Assembly (NCBI GenBank): GCA_023548195.1
Contig: JAJHZJ010000311.1
Coordinates: 3,374,419-3,438,418, forward strand
Direction: 5' to 3'
Length of the DNA: 64,000 nucleotides
Source of the DNA: Bettongia penicillata ogilbyi
Taxonomy: Eukaryota > Chordata > Mammalia > Diprotodontia > Potoroidae
The stretch's first letter is position 1. Each line of letters starts with the position of its first letter. The translations under genes were made by a program, and so were the position numbers. Under the pieces are notes generated by a model that saw only the letters and a list, made by a program, of their open reading frames with translations, had not been told where the DNA came from and ran no database searches. Shown here piece by piece: positions 9,150 to 19,788 of the stretch.

Positions 9150-10600
9150 CGTCAAAAGATTAACCCCTTCAAATCTGGTTTCCAATCTTATTATTTCACT
9201 GAAACTGCTCTTTCCAAAGTTATTAATGATCTCTTAGTTGCCAAATCTAATGTTTTTTTTTTCCTCGATTCTCATTCTTCTTGAGTTCTCTGCAACCTTT
9301 AACACCACTGATTGCTCTCTCCTCCTTGACAATCTCTTCTCTCTAGGTTTTTGGAATACCACTTTCTCCTGGTTCTCCTACCTATCAGACCATTCCTTCT
9401 CTGACTCCTGCTTGAGATCATCGCCTCTAACCCTACACATCCCTCACGGTTCTGTCCTGGGCCCTCTTCTCTTCTCCCTCTTTGCTGTGTGAACTCATCA
9501 GCTCCCATGGATTTAACTACCATCTCCATGTTGATGATTCTCTGCTGACCTCCAATCTCACATCTCCACCTGCCCTTCAGATATCTGCAACTAAATGTCC
9601 AGTAGATATGTCCAAAACAAAACTCGTCTTTCCCACTAAACCCTTCCCCACTCCTATCTTCCCTCTAAAGGCAATCTCATCCTCCTAGTTCCTCTTGATG
9701 ACAACATAGGAGCCATCCTGGATTCCTCATTATCTCTCACTTCCCACCCTCACCCCCCTGCAAAACCAATCTGTTGCCAAGACCTATTGATTTCACCTTT
9801 ACTTTTCTCCAATATACCCCCTTTTCTCCTCTAACGCTGTCACCATTCTACTTCAGGCCCTCATCACCAAACACCTGGATTTTTACAATAGCCTTGTACC
9901 TAGCCTGGCAGGTCAGCCTGCCTCAGGACTCTCCTTGATCCAAACCATCCTTTATTCAGTCACTAGAGTCATTTTCCTAAAACCACAGGTCTGATCATGT
10001 CACACCCCTACTCATTAAACTCCAGTGGCTCCCTAATCACCTGTTTGGCATTCAAAGCCCTTCATGAGCTAGTCCCCTCCTACCTTTCCAGTCTTCTTAT
10101 ACCTTACTCCCCATTATATACTCTTCCATCCAGTAACGCTGGCCTCCTGGCTGATCCACAAACAAGACATTCCATCTGTCTTGGGTATTCTCTCTGGCTG
10201 TCCCCCAATGTCTGGAATATTCTCTCTGCTCCACTCAAACCCCTCCAGGGCTTCTTTTAAGTATCTACTAAAATCCCATCTTCTACAAGAAGCCTTCCCC
10301 AACCTCTCTTCATTGTAGGGCTTTCCCTCTGTTAATAATTTCCTATTTATCCTATATTATAGCTTGATATATATATATATATATGTATGTATGTGGGTCT
10401 ATGTATATGTATGTATGTATATGTGTGTATACACACAGACACACACACATTCATTTGCATATTGTCTCCTCCATTTGACTTTAAGCTCTTGAGGGCAAGA
10501 AATGTTTTTTGCCTCTTTTTGTATCCCCAGTGCTTAGCACAGTGCCTGGCATATTGTAAGTGCTTAATAAACGTTGGTTGACTGATTGATATATTCCTTG
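9150..10600 (+). pseudogene. L2 LINE reverse-transcriptase remnant and 3' UTR
   Basis: The longest sense L2 in the window. Translation of 9238-9492 gives the pre-catalytic RT text VPHGSVLGPLLFSLFAV; a shift then leads to 'NYHLHVDDS' near 9510-9540, where VDD stands for the family's (Y/F)xDD catalytic motif. Downstream are 'SKTKLVFPTKPFP'-type C-terminal text, 'ggtctgatcatgtcacaccc', and the L2 tail 'cttgagggcaagaaatg...gtgcttaataaacg' at 10490-10575. Frameshifts and stops make it a dead copy. A TA/TG microsatellite (10360-10455) has grown inside the 3' UTR. Confidence 0.9.
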
Positions 10601-10614
10601 AACAAATTGTAACA

Positions 10615-10790
10615 GAGAATCCTAGAATATTTGAAAGGTCATCTATTCCAACACCCTCCTTTAACAGATGAGAAACCAAGGCCCAGAGTGGGAAGTCACT
10701 CACCCAAGGTCATCCAGGGCCAGGAGTAGCACCCAGGCTCCCTGGGGAAGATGGTGGGTTTTTTTACTATACCACACCACTACCTTACAC
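10615..10790 (-). repeat. MIR/Ther-type CORE-SINE
   Basis: Antisense landmarks 'ggtcatctattccaacacc', 'acagatgagaaaccaaggc', 'cacccaaggtcatccagg'. Confidence 0.8.
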
Positions 10791-11225
10791 CTTGCAGCTA
10801 GCACACTGCAGATGGGCCTGGGGGAAAGCACTGAATCACTGCTACGATCCCCAGAAGACCTTGTCTAAGTTCAAAGCCACCCTCACCAAGACACAGCTTT
10901 GCAGCCCCTCTTGGAGCCCAGTTCTGCTCAATGGGAGGGTGGAAGCTGGGAATGTTTATTGAATTCGTGTACAAGCATAAATCTATGTCGACCTGCTTCA
11001 AAGCAGCATTCAGCTGCCAGACATGCTGTCTCAAGAAGCACGCTTGACTGCCCGTCCCAGAACCTTTCTCATGCACCAGTATGACAGACGCAGTCCTGAC
11101 AAGCCTGACACCTCATAGGAGGGGGGATCTTAAGAAGTCATCCCAGTCAGTCCCCTGTTGCCCGTCCCCCAAACCAACAACAGCCACATCAAGTCCAGAC
11201 CTTGAGGCTGGCATTATAACAACAA
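10790..11225 (+). repeat. unnamed interspersed repeat, copy A
   Basis: The first ~55 bases ('cactgcagatgggcctgggg', 'aaagcactgaatcactgct') recur almost exactly at 12287. The segment ends in an 'ataacaacaaaataacagg' tail, hinting at an RTE-like end. I do not recognise the body and it has no convincing ORF. Confidence 0.5.
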
Positions 11226-11234
11226 AATAACAGG

Positions 11235-11376
11235 AATAATAATAATAACTAGCATTTATAGTTTTCCATGTTGCAAAGCATTTTACAAATATTATCTCAT
11301 TTTATCCTCATAACAACTCTGGGAGATAGGTGCTATTATTGTCTCCATTTTACAGATGAGGAGACTGAGGCAGTCA
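11235..11376 (-). repeat. MIR/Ther-type CORE-SINE
   Basis: 'taactagcatttatagtttt', 'aaatattatctcatttta' and 'ttacagatgaggagactgag' in antisense order. Confidence 0.9.
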
Positions 11377-11520
11377 ACAAGCATCTATTAAGTGCTTACT
11401 GTTTGCCAAGCACTGTGCTAAGTGTTGGGTATGCAAACAAAAGGAAAAAGAGAGACAATCTCTACCCTCAAGGACTTCACATTCTAATGGTGGAAGGGAG
11501 CTCAACATAGGGATGAGAGG
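11377..11520 (-). mobile_element. L2 LINE 3' tail
   Basis: 'gccaagcactgtgctaagtg' and 'ctaccctcaaggacttcaca' are the reverse-strand L2 tail, contiguous with the preceding SINE. Confidence 0.8.
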
Positions 11521-11751
11521 GTGAAGAAGGTAGCTGGCCTCGAGGGAGGGGGTCACAGCAGAGGAAGTCTACAATTACAGCCTGGAGAGGAATGAGATAT
11601 GACTGGCCTTGGTATCTTCCTTAAATGGAGACTCTTGATGGTGTCATCTATTCGGAGACAGAGTACCTTCCCAGGAGAGTATTCCAAGGCTAACGTGATC
11701 TTCCAGGACAAAGGGTTTTCTGGGACATGAGTCTGGATTGCACCCTGATGA

Positions 11752-11858
11752 GAAAATGATAGGGGCTAAATGACTTGCCCAGGGTCACATAGTATGTGTC
11801 TGAGGCCAGACCTGATTCCAGGTCCAGTACTCTATCTATCCTACCACCTAGCTGCATC
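11752..11858 (-). repeat. tRNA-SINE fragment
   Basis: 'atgacttgcccagggtcac', 'tgtctgaggccagacctgat' and 'ctatcctaccacctagctgc' form the head and CORE of a MAR1-type SINE in reverse; the tail is missing. Confidence 0.85.
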
Positions 11859-11859
11859 A

Positions 11860-12286
11860 ACCAGACTACCATGTTCCCAAGACCAGAAGCTGAAGGAGGC
11901 ACAAATGTTATCTTCCCCTCCATAACACAGCTGTACCTCTACCACATGAGTACAGCAAGGCGTTGTAAACCTCAACATCCTCACGGTGATCAAATGTCCC
12001 TTCTCCCAGAATAGGACTGGAAAACATACATATTGACCTTTCTTTCCCCTAACCAGGCTGACCAGACAGATGTATAACAGGTGGCAAGTAAGGAAAACAC
12101 CACACTGGCATCCACCTCCAGGGCACCCAGGGCTTCCGGCCTTCATGCTCACTGAGGGCTGTCATATGGAAGAGCCCTGTCATATTGGTGGGGACTGGTG
12201 GAATAACTCATATTTCCCCAACACCTCAAAATGCAGAATGCTCATCTGCTGTCTGACAGCCTGCCTGCCAAGCATAGAGTAGTGCA
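11860..12286. other. unassigned sequence between repeats
   Basis: No clear family. It may be the upstream part of copy B of the unnamed repeat. Confidence 0.3.
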
Positions 12287-12540
12287 CCTAGCACGCTGCA
12301 GATGGGTCTGGGGGAAAGCACTGAATCACTGCTACAAATACTGCGCAACCTGCAGCTGTTGAACCTACGCATTCTAGCACCAACCATAACTAGCTCTCCA
12401 GGGGTAAGGTCACCCTTAGCTCTCAGCCAGAGACCTAAGGCAAGCCAAGTGTGCCCCATCACATCCAAAAGGATAGCAAGATCTTGGGGCCATCGGTCCT
12501 CTTCAAGAAAGGACAGACAACAACGAGAAGACAACAACTC
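12287..12540 (+). repeat. unnamed RTE-like repeat, copy B
   Basis: Starts with the ~55-base segment shared with 10794 and ends 'gggccatcggtcctcttcaa' then 'ggacagacaacaac', the 3' end style of RTE-clade elements in this window. The middle differs from copy A. A CORE-SINE remnant follows at about 12548-12640. Confidence 0.55.
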
Positions 12541-12784
12541 AATCGAACCTTGTGGCTTCATGGCTTTACCACCATGACCTGTGGGCTGTGTGACCTTGAG
12601 CATAATTCATGTCCTCTCTGAGTTGGTAAAAGGAAATAAAATGAAGGGAAAAGGCCCACACCTCCCTAAGCCCAGTCTTCAGCGACACAATGACTCCTAC
12701 ATGGGAAGGACTGTTCAAGAGAGGGTTTCTTATACATGGGGCTCAGAGGAACCTATGAGGAGATGCAAAAAGAGAATGTGAAAG

Positions 12785-13435
12785 TAAGAAGAAACAGTGT
12801 TGAGAGAGTAAAGGGTCCAAGACAGAGCTTTGGGATACACTTACAGTTTGGGGGGACAGAGAGATGGATAATGATCCAGCAAAGGAGACTGAGAGGAAGC
12901 AGCCACATAAGTAGGAGAACCAAGAGAGAACTATGTCATGAGAATACAGAGTGGAGAGATTATCCAGGGGAAAAGATGGTTAACAGGGGGAGCAACTAGG
13001 CAGCACAGTGGATACAGCACCAGCCCTGTAATCAGGAGGACCTGAGTTCAAATGCTACCTCAGACACCTACTAGTTGTGTGACCTTGGGCAAATCACTTA
13101 ATTCCTATTGCTGCCAAAACAGAGAGAGGAAGGAAATCCCTGGATTTTGCAATTACTAGATCACTGGCAACTTTGGGAAGAGTAGTTTTATTTCAATTGT
13201 GATGAGATGAGATCAGATGCCAGATAGAAAGGGATTCAGGAGCAAGTTGAGCTTTATTTTATATTGGAGAAATACAGGACAACAGCTTGAGGGGATAGTA
13301 GAATCAAGGGTATGTCTGTTTTTCTTTTGTTTTATTTTTAAAGTAAGGGGAAAACCTGTGGACATTCATAGGCCACAGGGAAGACAGTATATTGGGAGAA
13401 AGTGAAGTTTAGAAAGGGGGTTGTGGAGCAATGTG
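12785..13435 (-). pseudogene. L2 LINE reverse-transcriptase region, antisense relic
   Basis: Read on the minus strand, the order is that of L2 ORF2 upstream of the catalytic box: text for 'ggttctcctacttatgtggc', 'cagtctcctttgctggatca' and finally 'caaagctctgtcttggaccc' (degraded QGSVLGP box, near 12805-12845). Stops and shifts throughout. A SINE interrupts it at 12985-13120. Confidence 0.8.
12985..13120 (+). repeat. short tRNA-SINE nested in L2
   Basis: Clean head 'ggcagcacagtggatacagc', 'cctgagttcaaatgctacct', 'gtgtgaccttgggcaaatca' and an A-rich end 'ctgccaaaac'. No MAR1 tail, so a shorter subfamily. A short 'aacag' flanks both sides, compatible with a target duplication. Confidence 0.85.
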
Positions 13436-13665
13436 CTAGAGAACTTTTTTTTTGCTCTTAAGAGCCCTTTACCCCTTTAAAAATTATTGAGGAACTCCAC
13501 AAAGAATATTAGTTCATGTGAGTTATATCTGTCAATATTTATCAAATTAGAAATTAAAATACTTTAGTATTATTATTGAAAATAATTTTGACATTGAAGA
13601 CCACCTGAAAGAGTCTCAGGAATCCCCAGGGGTTCTCAGACCCACACTTCAAGAACTACTGCTAG
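13428..13665. mobile_element. hAT-type DNA transposon relic
   Basis: Right end 'cacttcaagaactactg' and left end 'tagagaactttttt' are degraded inverted ends of a Charlie/Tip100-like hAT element. The interior 'ttaaaaattattgagga' and 'ccccaggggttctcagacc' fits this class. It contains the first copy of an exact 76-bp local duplication. Confidence 0.65.
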
Positions 13666-13794
13666 AGAAGAAAGGATCAAAGGTATAAGAAGAGGAGTTA
13701 ACCTGGATGGGAAGGAAGACTATGTCATCATCAGAGACTAGAGTCAAGCACACTATGATTTCCAAAGAATACTAATAATAAGTAACTAAATAAC

Positions 13795-14272
13795 TAATAG
13801 CTAAAGAAGTATATGTCTGTGATGGAATACTATTGTGCTATAAGAAATGACAAGAAAGATGATTTCAGAAAACCTGGGAAGACTCACATGAACTGATGCA
13901 GTAAGGAGAATATTACATAGTGACATACATAGTAACAGCAACACCGTGCAATGATCAACTATGAATGACTTAGAGAATCTGAAAGGATTGTCTGAAAGGA
14001 CACCTCCAGAGAAAGAACTGATGGAGTCTGAATGAAGATCAAAGTGTACTTTGTTCACTTAATTTCATGTTTTTTTTTTAATCTGTATTTTCTTTCATAA
14101 TATAACTGCTATGGGAATTGCACATGTATAACCTCTATCAGATGCTTACCATCTCAGGAAAGAGGGAGATACAGAGGGAGAGAATTTGGAACTAAAAAAA
14201 TATTTTAATGAATGTTAAAAAAATTTTACATTCAGCTGAGAAAAAATAAAATAATATTTAAAAAAGAATATT
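13795..14272 (+). mobile_element. L1 LINE 3' end (ORF2 terminus and 3' UTR)
   Basis: 'gatggaatactattgtgct', 'gaaagaactgatggagtctg' and 'gagagaatttggaactaaa' are the marsupial-type L1 ORF2 end and 3' UTR, closing in an A-rich tail at 14250-14272. A second copy is at 45925. Reading frames are disrupted. Confidence 0.85.
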
Positions 14273-14513
14273 AATAACAGGGGACCCAACAGATAATGGA
14301 AAGACAGTGGTGGGGATAAACTGGCTGCAGCCTATTGCCAATGGTCAAACATGTATGAAAAGTGACTTTTTAAAAAACATCCTTTACTTATATGCCTGGA
14401 AAAGAAGATGAGTAGGTTTTGTAGCAAGAACAAGGGATAAGAGATGGGTATCTCATTTCTATGAAATATTAAAAGACACACCAAAGTTCTCCAGAGTTTG
14501 TTGTAAATGTCCT

Positions 14514-14589
14514 AGTTATATCTGTCAATATTTATCAAATTAGAAATTAAAATACTTTAGTATTATTATTGAAAATAATTTTGACATTG
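14514..14589 (+). repeat. exact 76-bp copy of 13521-13596
   Basis: Base-for-base identical to part of the hAT relic about 1 kb upstream, with different flanks on both sides (preceding base t versus g, following base t versus a). Confidence 0.9.
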
Positions 14590-14829
14590 TAGATTTGTAA
14601 AATGACAGAGATGAGAATAGCACAGGATGATACCACATCCATGGGTCATGATCTGCGCCAGTGGAGGGAATGTCTACATACATCATTTTGAAATATCCAA
14701 GTTTCAAAGTCTCTATTTATTGTCCAAACCTAGAATGTACTCCCTTCTCATTTATCTCTCTCTACCTTTTAGAATCCTTCTTGAGTAGTGTAGTTAAAAA
14801 TAACAAAAACAAATACTAGCTCACTAGTT

Positions 14830-15015
14830 TTTGTACTCAAAGGACCTGGTTTCAAACCCCATCTCCAATATTTTTACAAGATCTGGGAGACCTTGGCCAA
14901 ATCATTTGGCCAAACCTGGGCCTCTGTTTCTTCATCTGCAAAATGAGGGTGATGCACTAGCTGACCTCTGAGATCTCTGTCAGCTTTGGTTTCTATGCTG
15001 GTGATTCTTTAAGGC
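14830..15015 (+). repeat. MIR/Ther-type CORE-SINE
   Basis: 'ggacctggtttcaaaccc', 'gtttcttcatctgcaaaatg' and 'ctgacctctgagatctctgt' in order. Confidence 0.85.
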
Positions 15016-15029
15016 CTATAGCAGTTGTA

Positions 15030-15265
15030 AGCTCCTTCCTGAAGTCTTCCTGGATTATACCCAGATGAAAATGATTTTTTTCTTCCCCAAAGTTTTCCAG
15101 AGCACATGGTCATGATCTCTCCTTTGCCTTTATTTTATTTCACTCTGTGTAGCATAATTCTTCATGTACATGGCCCCATTAAATTGTTAAACCTTCTGAG
15201 GGTAGAGACCATGTTGTTTCTTATCTTTGTATCCCCTAAAGCAAGCACTTAACTAGACTTTGGGT
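15030..15265 (+). mobile_element. L2 LINE 3' end
   Basis: 'cctgaagtcttcctggatta' through 'ttctgagggtagagaccatg' and 'gtatcccctaaagcaagca' resembles the L2 3' UTR, diverged. From 15280 to 15565 nothing is recognised. Confidence 0.6.
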
Positions 15266-15569
15266 GGCTCCCATTCTAATTACAGAAAGCCGATTTTAAG
15301 AGGAAGCCAACCTGAGGCTCAAAGAGAGATAAGGAGAAAAGAAGACAAGCCAATAGCAGTTGGGGGTGTGGCAAAGGCAGGCCAGCTGGGAGAGCAAGGC
15401 ATAGCCCAGAGGCCTTGAGAGGAAAAGACATCCTATACAAGGATGATTTATTATCAAGACAAGATCCAAGAATGACATGAGACTTCCTGCCACTGAAGGA
15501 CAAAAATATACAAGCTAGGACTTGAAGAAATAGAAATGTAAAGAATGGGAGCTGTTTTCTCAGTAACAC

Positions 15570-15800
15570 ACCTACCAGGACATCATTCCTTGCTCAGAAA
15601 CCTCCAGGTTCCCCATCATTAATAGGATCAAGTCCAAATTCCTCAGCACAGCATTCAAGATCCCATGTAATCTGGCCCCACTGGGGTATGGGGGGTGGGG
15701 TTCAGGGAGGACTGGCACCTCTAGTGTGATAACTTGCCAAGTCCTTCTCAGGACACCTTTAGTATTCACCTTTCACCCAACTCTCACCTATGACTCCAAG
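15570..15800 (+). mobile_element. L2 LINE ORF2 C-terminal fragment
   Basis: 'ggatcaagtccaaattcctc' followed by 'agcattcaagatcccatgt' and 'aatctggcccca' is L2 C-terminal text. Short, broken. Confidence 0.65.
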
Positions 15801-15824
15801 AAGCTCTACCATGTACAGTGGCCT

Positions 15825-16215
15825 CACTCTGGTAAAACCTCCACAAATGGGCTAAACTAGGTTGAGGGTAACTGAAAGATCTCAAATCAGTCTCCTCCAA
15901 GACTTCACTGGCAGAATAGGCAGACGAGAACAATTTGCTCCAATGGCCATGCAGGCAGCTAAAGCATTTGCTGTGGAGCACCAAGAGTTTGATCAGCCAT
16001 CAAAGATGCCAAGGTCATCCACTGCATCCTGGACCATCCCCAGTCACCTTGATTTCTGTCCTGCAATGACTTCAATGACTCTAGAAGAGAAAGTGAAGTT
16101 GACAACTTTGTGCAACTCTGTCTCACTTAAATCTAATTCAAGGTCAAGCTAAGACATCACCTCATGATGGCATTGGTCATCTACCATGACATCCTTGATC
16201 CTCTTTGAAAAGGAA
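15825..16215 (+). mobile_element. RTE-like element 3' part
   Basis: On the minus strand this reads like the family seen at 16895, 30488, 32693 and 48086: an AC-rich end ('caaacaaccac' at 16210), 'gatcctctttgaaaagga', and internal text 'gcagacgagaacaatttgc'. It is the longest and opposite-oriented copy. No intact ORF; a 96-codon frame (15862-16152) is chance. Confidence 0.55.
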
Positions 16216-16499
16216 AATCAAACAACCACGTGACCCCATCCTGTGGGCAATGTAACTTTATCTCTCATAAATACCTCTCCACCCCAATATCAGTCTAACC
16301 TAGGAATACACATCTGCAGTCTGATCTGACCAGGAAGACAGCTTTCCTACTCAACCATTCTGAGGTTTTCTGGTGTTCCCTGAAATTCCACCATTAGTGT
16401 TCTTTCTCTGTATATATTAAGCAAAGTGCTCTCTTTTAAGTAAAATTTGCCTATTTGACTTCAAGGGGAAGGAACTTGATGTTTTCCAATTTCTTCCTG

Positions 16500-16612
16500 T
16501 GTGGTATTCATCAAATTACTCCCTGGCCTCAGTTTCCTCATCTAGAAAATGAAAAAGTTGATCCAGATGGCCCCTGAGTTCTCTTACAGCTCTAGCTCTA
16601 TCCTGAACCTTA
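16500..16612 (+). repeat. CORE-SINE 3' half
   Basis: 'cctcagtttcctcatctaga' and 'gatccagatggcccctgagt'. Confidence 0.8.
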
Positions 16613-16758
16613 AAAATTAGAGTGGCAGAAGGAAAACGTCTTCAGATTCCCTGCCCATCAATGATTCAAGAGGACCCCAGCAGATAGAGTTGACTGTGTT
16701 AGTGGGTATAGATAAATAGTTGTGTCTATGTGTATATATACATGCATATGTATGTATG

Positions 16759-16822
16759 TGTATATAAACATACATATGTATGTACATACTATATATATAG
16801 TATGTACATACATATGTATGTT

Positions 16823-16830
<8 letters not shown>
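16759..16830. repeat. perfect 72-bp AT-rich palindrome
   Basis: Two 36-base arms with no spacer, centred between 16794 and 16795: 'gtatataaacatacatatg' on the left is matched exactly by its complement on the right. It can fold into a cruciform. Immediately followed by (TA)n. Confidence 0.97.

Positions 16831-16886
<56 letters not shown>
16831..16886. repeat. (TA)n microsatellite, ~28 units
   Basis: Pure TA dinucleotides abutting the palindrome. Confidence 0.98.
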
Positions 16887-16893
<7 letters not shown>

Positions 16894-16894
16894 G

Positions 16895-17210
16895 TTGGTT
16901 GGTTGTTGTCCTTCATCTTCAAAGAGGACCAAAATGACATCACCATTGTAAAGTGAAATTTCAGTGTGTCAGACTGTGGCTGATCAAACCAATACAAGCT
17001 CAGAATGCTCTATCACAGGTTGGGCATAGATAGTCTGTGTGAATATTTGGGATAAATATCCCAAATTTGTACATCCTGCATTTACTTTGTGCTGTCTCAA
17101 TTCTGCTTTGCTCAAGGAGCACAGCACCCTTTCTGATGTGGGCATGCCATGCTGAGAGGTCCTATGCCAGTGTCTCCCATGTTGTATAGTCAACTCCAAA
17201 GTTCTTGAGA
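16895..17210 (-). mobile_element. RTE-like LINE 3' end, antisense
   Basis: Starts 'ggttgttgtccttcatctt' (complement of a gacaacaac tail), then 'caaagaggaccaaaatgac', 'gtgctgtctcaattctgc', 'gccagtgtctcccatgttg'. The last phrases match what I recall of antisense marsupial RTE ORF sequence. Followed by (GT)n at 17216-17244. Confidence 0.6.
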
Positions 17211-17213
17211 GAG

Positions 17214-17215
<2 letters not shown>

Positions 17216-17244
<29 letters not shown>
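17216..17244. repeat. (TG)n microsatellite
   Basis: About 14 uninterrupted TG units ending in 'tatatc'. Confidence 0.97.
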
Positions 17245-17247
<3 letters not shown>

Positions 17248-17439
17248 CACAAACTCCACCTACCTATCTACCTCCATGGAACACAGGATTTGAAGTCTCC
17301 ACTGTAAACCCTCCATGAACCCCCATCCTCTCATTATCCAGCTGCAGAGTATATTTCTACAAAAGTCTCTGCAACTGATGCCTCTTCTGTTCATTACAAT
17401 TCACCTTCACCTAAATGCAAATGTTGAGGGGACATCAAA

Positions 17440-18275
17440 TACATAGCAATGTGCCCCATGCTCAAAACCCAGGGCCCATCAAGGACTTTCTCCTCAATTA
17501 TCCTCCAAACACACTATGTTCTTAAAGTTCTTTCTTGCCTCTGGAACTTAATTCAGTGTTGTCTGAGCCCAACCCCTCCCTGCCAGAGGCATGGCTCCTC
17601 TGATCCCCGCCTAACCTGTCTAAAACCCATCCTTCCTTAAAGGCCCAGGCTGTCTTGGAGGGCTGGGAGACCACTCCCAGCAGAATCAATCTCCCTCTGA
17701 GTTCCTAATGCACCTAAACTCCAATTATACCATACAATGTAATTATAGACTTTTCAGGCATTTCCAAAAATGCCACCTGTACTCTGACTATCCTTTTCAT
17801 CCCCCTCTCACTGGAACTTGAACCTGACTCTGGAATCCAAAGGATGAACTTTCACCTTCTCTTGTCCAGAACCATACCATGTCATGCCATTTCCAAACCA
17901 TGCCAGAAGCATGGCTGTAGACCTCCCCTGACCCTGACATCCTTTATAGTTCCCAGGATACACGTTACAGTTCCCATTATGTGCTGTCTTCCCACATTAT
18001 AAAGTGTTTTATTTTACTTTAATTTTGTTATTATTTTATTTATTTTTTTGAGACAATCACGGGTAAGTGACTTGCCTAGAGTCATACAGCAAGTAAGTAT
18101 CTGAGACAGGATTTGAACTCAGGTCCTCCTGACTCCAGACCTGGTCCTCTATCCACTGTGCCACCTAGCTGCTCCTCTCTGACTTGATTGTATTTTATAT
18201 TCCCAGCACACAGCACAGCACAAGACACATAGTAAAATTTAATAAATGCTCTTTCATTCACTCATTCATACCCTC
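17440..18275 (+). mobile_element. L2-like LINE 3' region, split by a SINE
   Basis: The last part is a good L2 tail: 'tatattcccagcacacagca' and 'aatttaataaatgctctttc' (18200-18260). Upstream text ('aacccatccttccttaaagg') is only weakly L2-like, so the left limit is a guess. Confidence 0.5.
18030..18177 (-). repeat. tRNA-SINE, short type
   Basis: Poly-T side 'tatttatttttttgagaca', then 'gacttgcctagagtcatac', 'tttgaactcaggtcctcctg' and head 'ctatccactgtgccacctag'. Nested in the L2 3' end. Confidence 0.9.
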
Positions 18276-18359
18276 TATGTTGTTCTACAGCTCTTTCAGG
18301 CAAGGTTAGCCTTCTCCAACAAAAATGGAAGGACTGAATTCAACTGAATTGAATTGGGA

Positions 18360-18552
18360 GGCAGGCTGGTATGGCAGGAAGAAGCCTAGACTGAGAGTCA
18401 GAAGGCCTGTGTTGAGATCCAGGTTATGTCACTTATTTACTAATTGTGTAACTGTGGGCAAGTCCCTTCCCTTCCCTGGGCCTCAGTTTCCTCATATGTA
18501 AAATGAGGGGAGTGGACTATGTGATTCTTACAGTCCTTCTAAATCCCATGAA
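18360..18552 (+). repeat. MIR/Ther-type CORE-SINE
   Basis: 'gactgagagtcagaaggcct', 'gtttcctcatatgtaaaatg', 'agtccttctaaatcccatga'. The following 18560-18965 stretch is unassigned. Confidence 0.88.
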
Positions 18553-18967
18553 CCTCTGACTTGGATTAAACTTGTTCAGTTAAGAAGGAAAGGGACAAAT
18601 GCAGATGAAAGCAACCTTCTGGAGGAGAGTACAGGGGAGGATGATGTCAAAGAGAATATAGGGACATATAGGCTGAAACCTTTTATGCAGAAAAAAAGAA
18701 ATATAGCACCTTCTATTTGTAGGAAACCTGAGATAGCAGCTCAGAATCTTCTGGTGCTATAGAAAAGAGATGGAAATTGTCCTCCCCCCCACAGCTGTTT
18801 AAGGGAAAGAGGGGGAACTGAAGACAAGAGAGATTATGGCCCAGCCCGTGATCACACAATAAGGAAGTGGCTGAGGTAGGACAAGGGTCCAGTCAATCCA
18901 GCTGCCATAGATTCTTTCCAACTACCTACACCATCTGTCAGCCTAGGGTGTCTAGTGGGTGTTTGGT

Positions 18968-19062
18968 TCCACAAATATTTATTGAATATTCTATGTTCCA
19001 CACTCTAGGTACAAGAAAAGGGTAAAGCAAGGTTCCTGCTATCCAAGACTTTGAAGTCTAGC
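18968..19062 (-). mobile_element. L2 LINE 3' tail
   Basis: 'atatttattgaatattcta' then 'aaggttcctgctatccaaga' in reverse-tail order, diverged. Confidence 0.55.
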
Positions 19063-19084
19063 CAGAGAACTTTGGCATTGCCTT

Positions 19085-19312
19085 GGATACATGGAAGTAC
19101 CCAATAAGTGAAAGTAAGGAGAATCTTCCTGAAAATTAAAACTGTCCAACAGGGGCATGAGCTAACACTATAGTCCCTATAACTGTAGCTATTGAAAAAA
19201 GGCTGGATGACCACTTGTGAAGGATACTGAAGAAGGAATCTCTATTCAGGCATAGATGAGACTAGAACTCTGAAAGGGTCTTTTACATTTCTGAGATTTC
19301 ATGCTTCTGAGT
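19085..19312 (+). mobile_element. CR1/L3 LINE 3' end
   Basis: 'ggctggatgaccacttgtga', 'agaaggaatctctattcagg' and 'atgagactagaactctgaaa' are the terminal CR1/L3 text. Confidence 0.8.
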
Positions 19313-19359
19313 AGTACAGAGAGTGTTAGAGGAGTTCTAAAGGAGTTTCTTGTGAACTA

Positions 19360-19535
19360 GGGGGATCAAAGAAGGTTTCATGGAGGAGAAGTTACATGAA
19401 CTGGGCCCTGAAGAACATATAAGCTTTGGACATGTATTCAGGAAGTTCTAGGAGGAAGAAGCCTAAATGAGAATGGAAATAGCATGTAAAGGGAAGAGTA
19501 AAGAGACTAACCTTACTGGCAAAGAGTGATTGGGG
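19360..19535 (-). mobile_element. L2 LINE fragment, antisense
   Basis: 'gaaggtttcatggaggagaa' followed by 'gaactgggccctgaagaaca' is antisense L2 3' region. Confidence 0.6.
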
Positions 19536-19546
19536 CAGGGGGGTTG

Positions 19547-19788
19547 GCAGCTAGATAGTGTAGCTCTGGGCTGGAAGTCAGGAAGACTCATCTTCCTGAG
19601 TTCAAATCTGGCCTCAGACACTTACTAGCAGTATGACCCTGGGCAAGTCACTTAACCCTGTTTGCCTCAGTTTCCTCAACTGTAAAATGAACTGGAGAAG
19701 GAAAAAGCCAATTTTCTATGCTGAGAACATCCCAAGTTTTTAAAGAGTCAGATATAACTGAAAAGCAACTTAATGCCAACAAGAAACA
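19547..19788 (+). repeat. MAR1-type SINE
   Basis: Head 'ggcagctagatagtgtagct', 'gttcaaatctggcctcagac', CORE 'gtttcctcaactgtaaaatg', degraded tail and end 'gatataactgaaaagcaact'. The 19790-20220 stretch beyond shows nothing recognised. Confidence 0.9.

Noticed and set aside
10555..10580. AATAAA motifs at L2 tails as host gene ends
   Set aside because: They belong to the repeated L2 3' end, found many times in the window.
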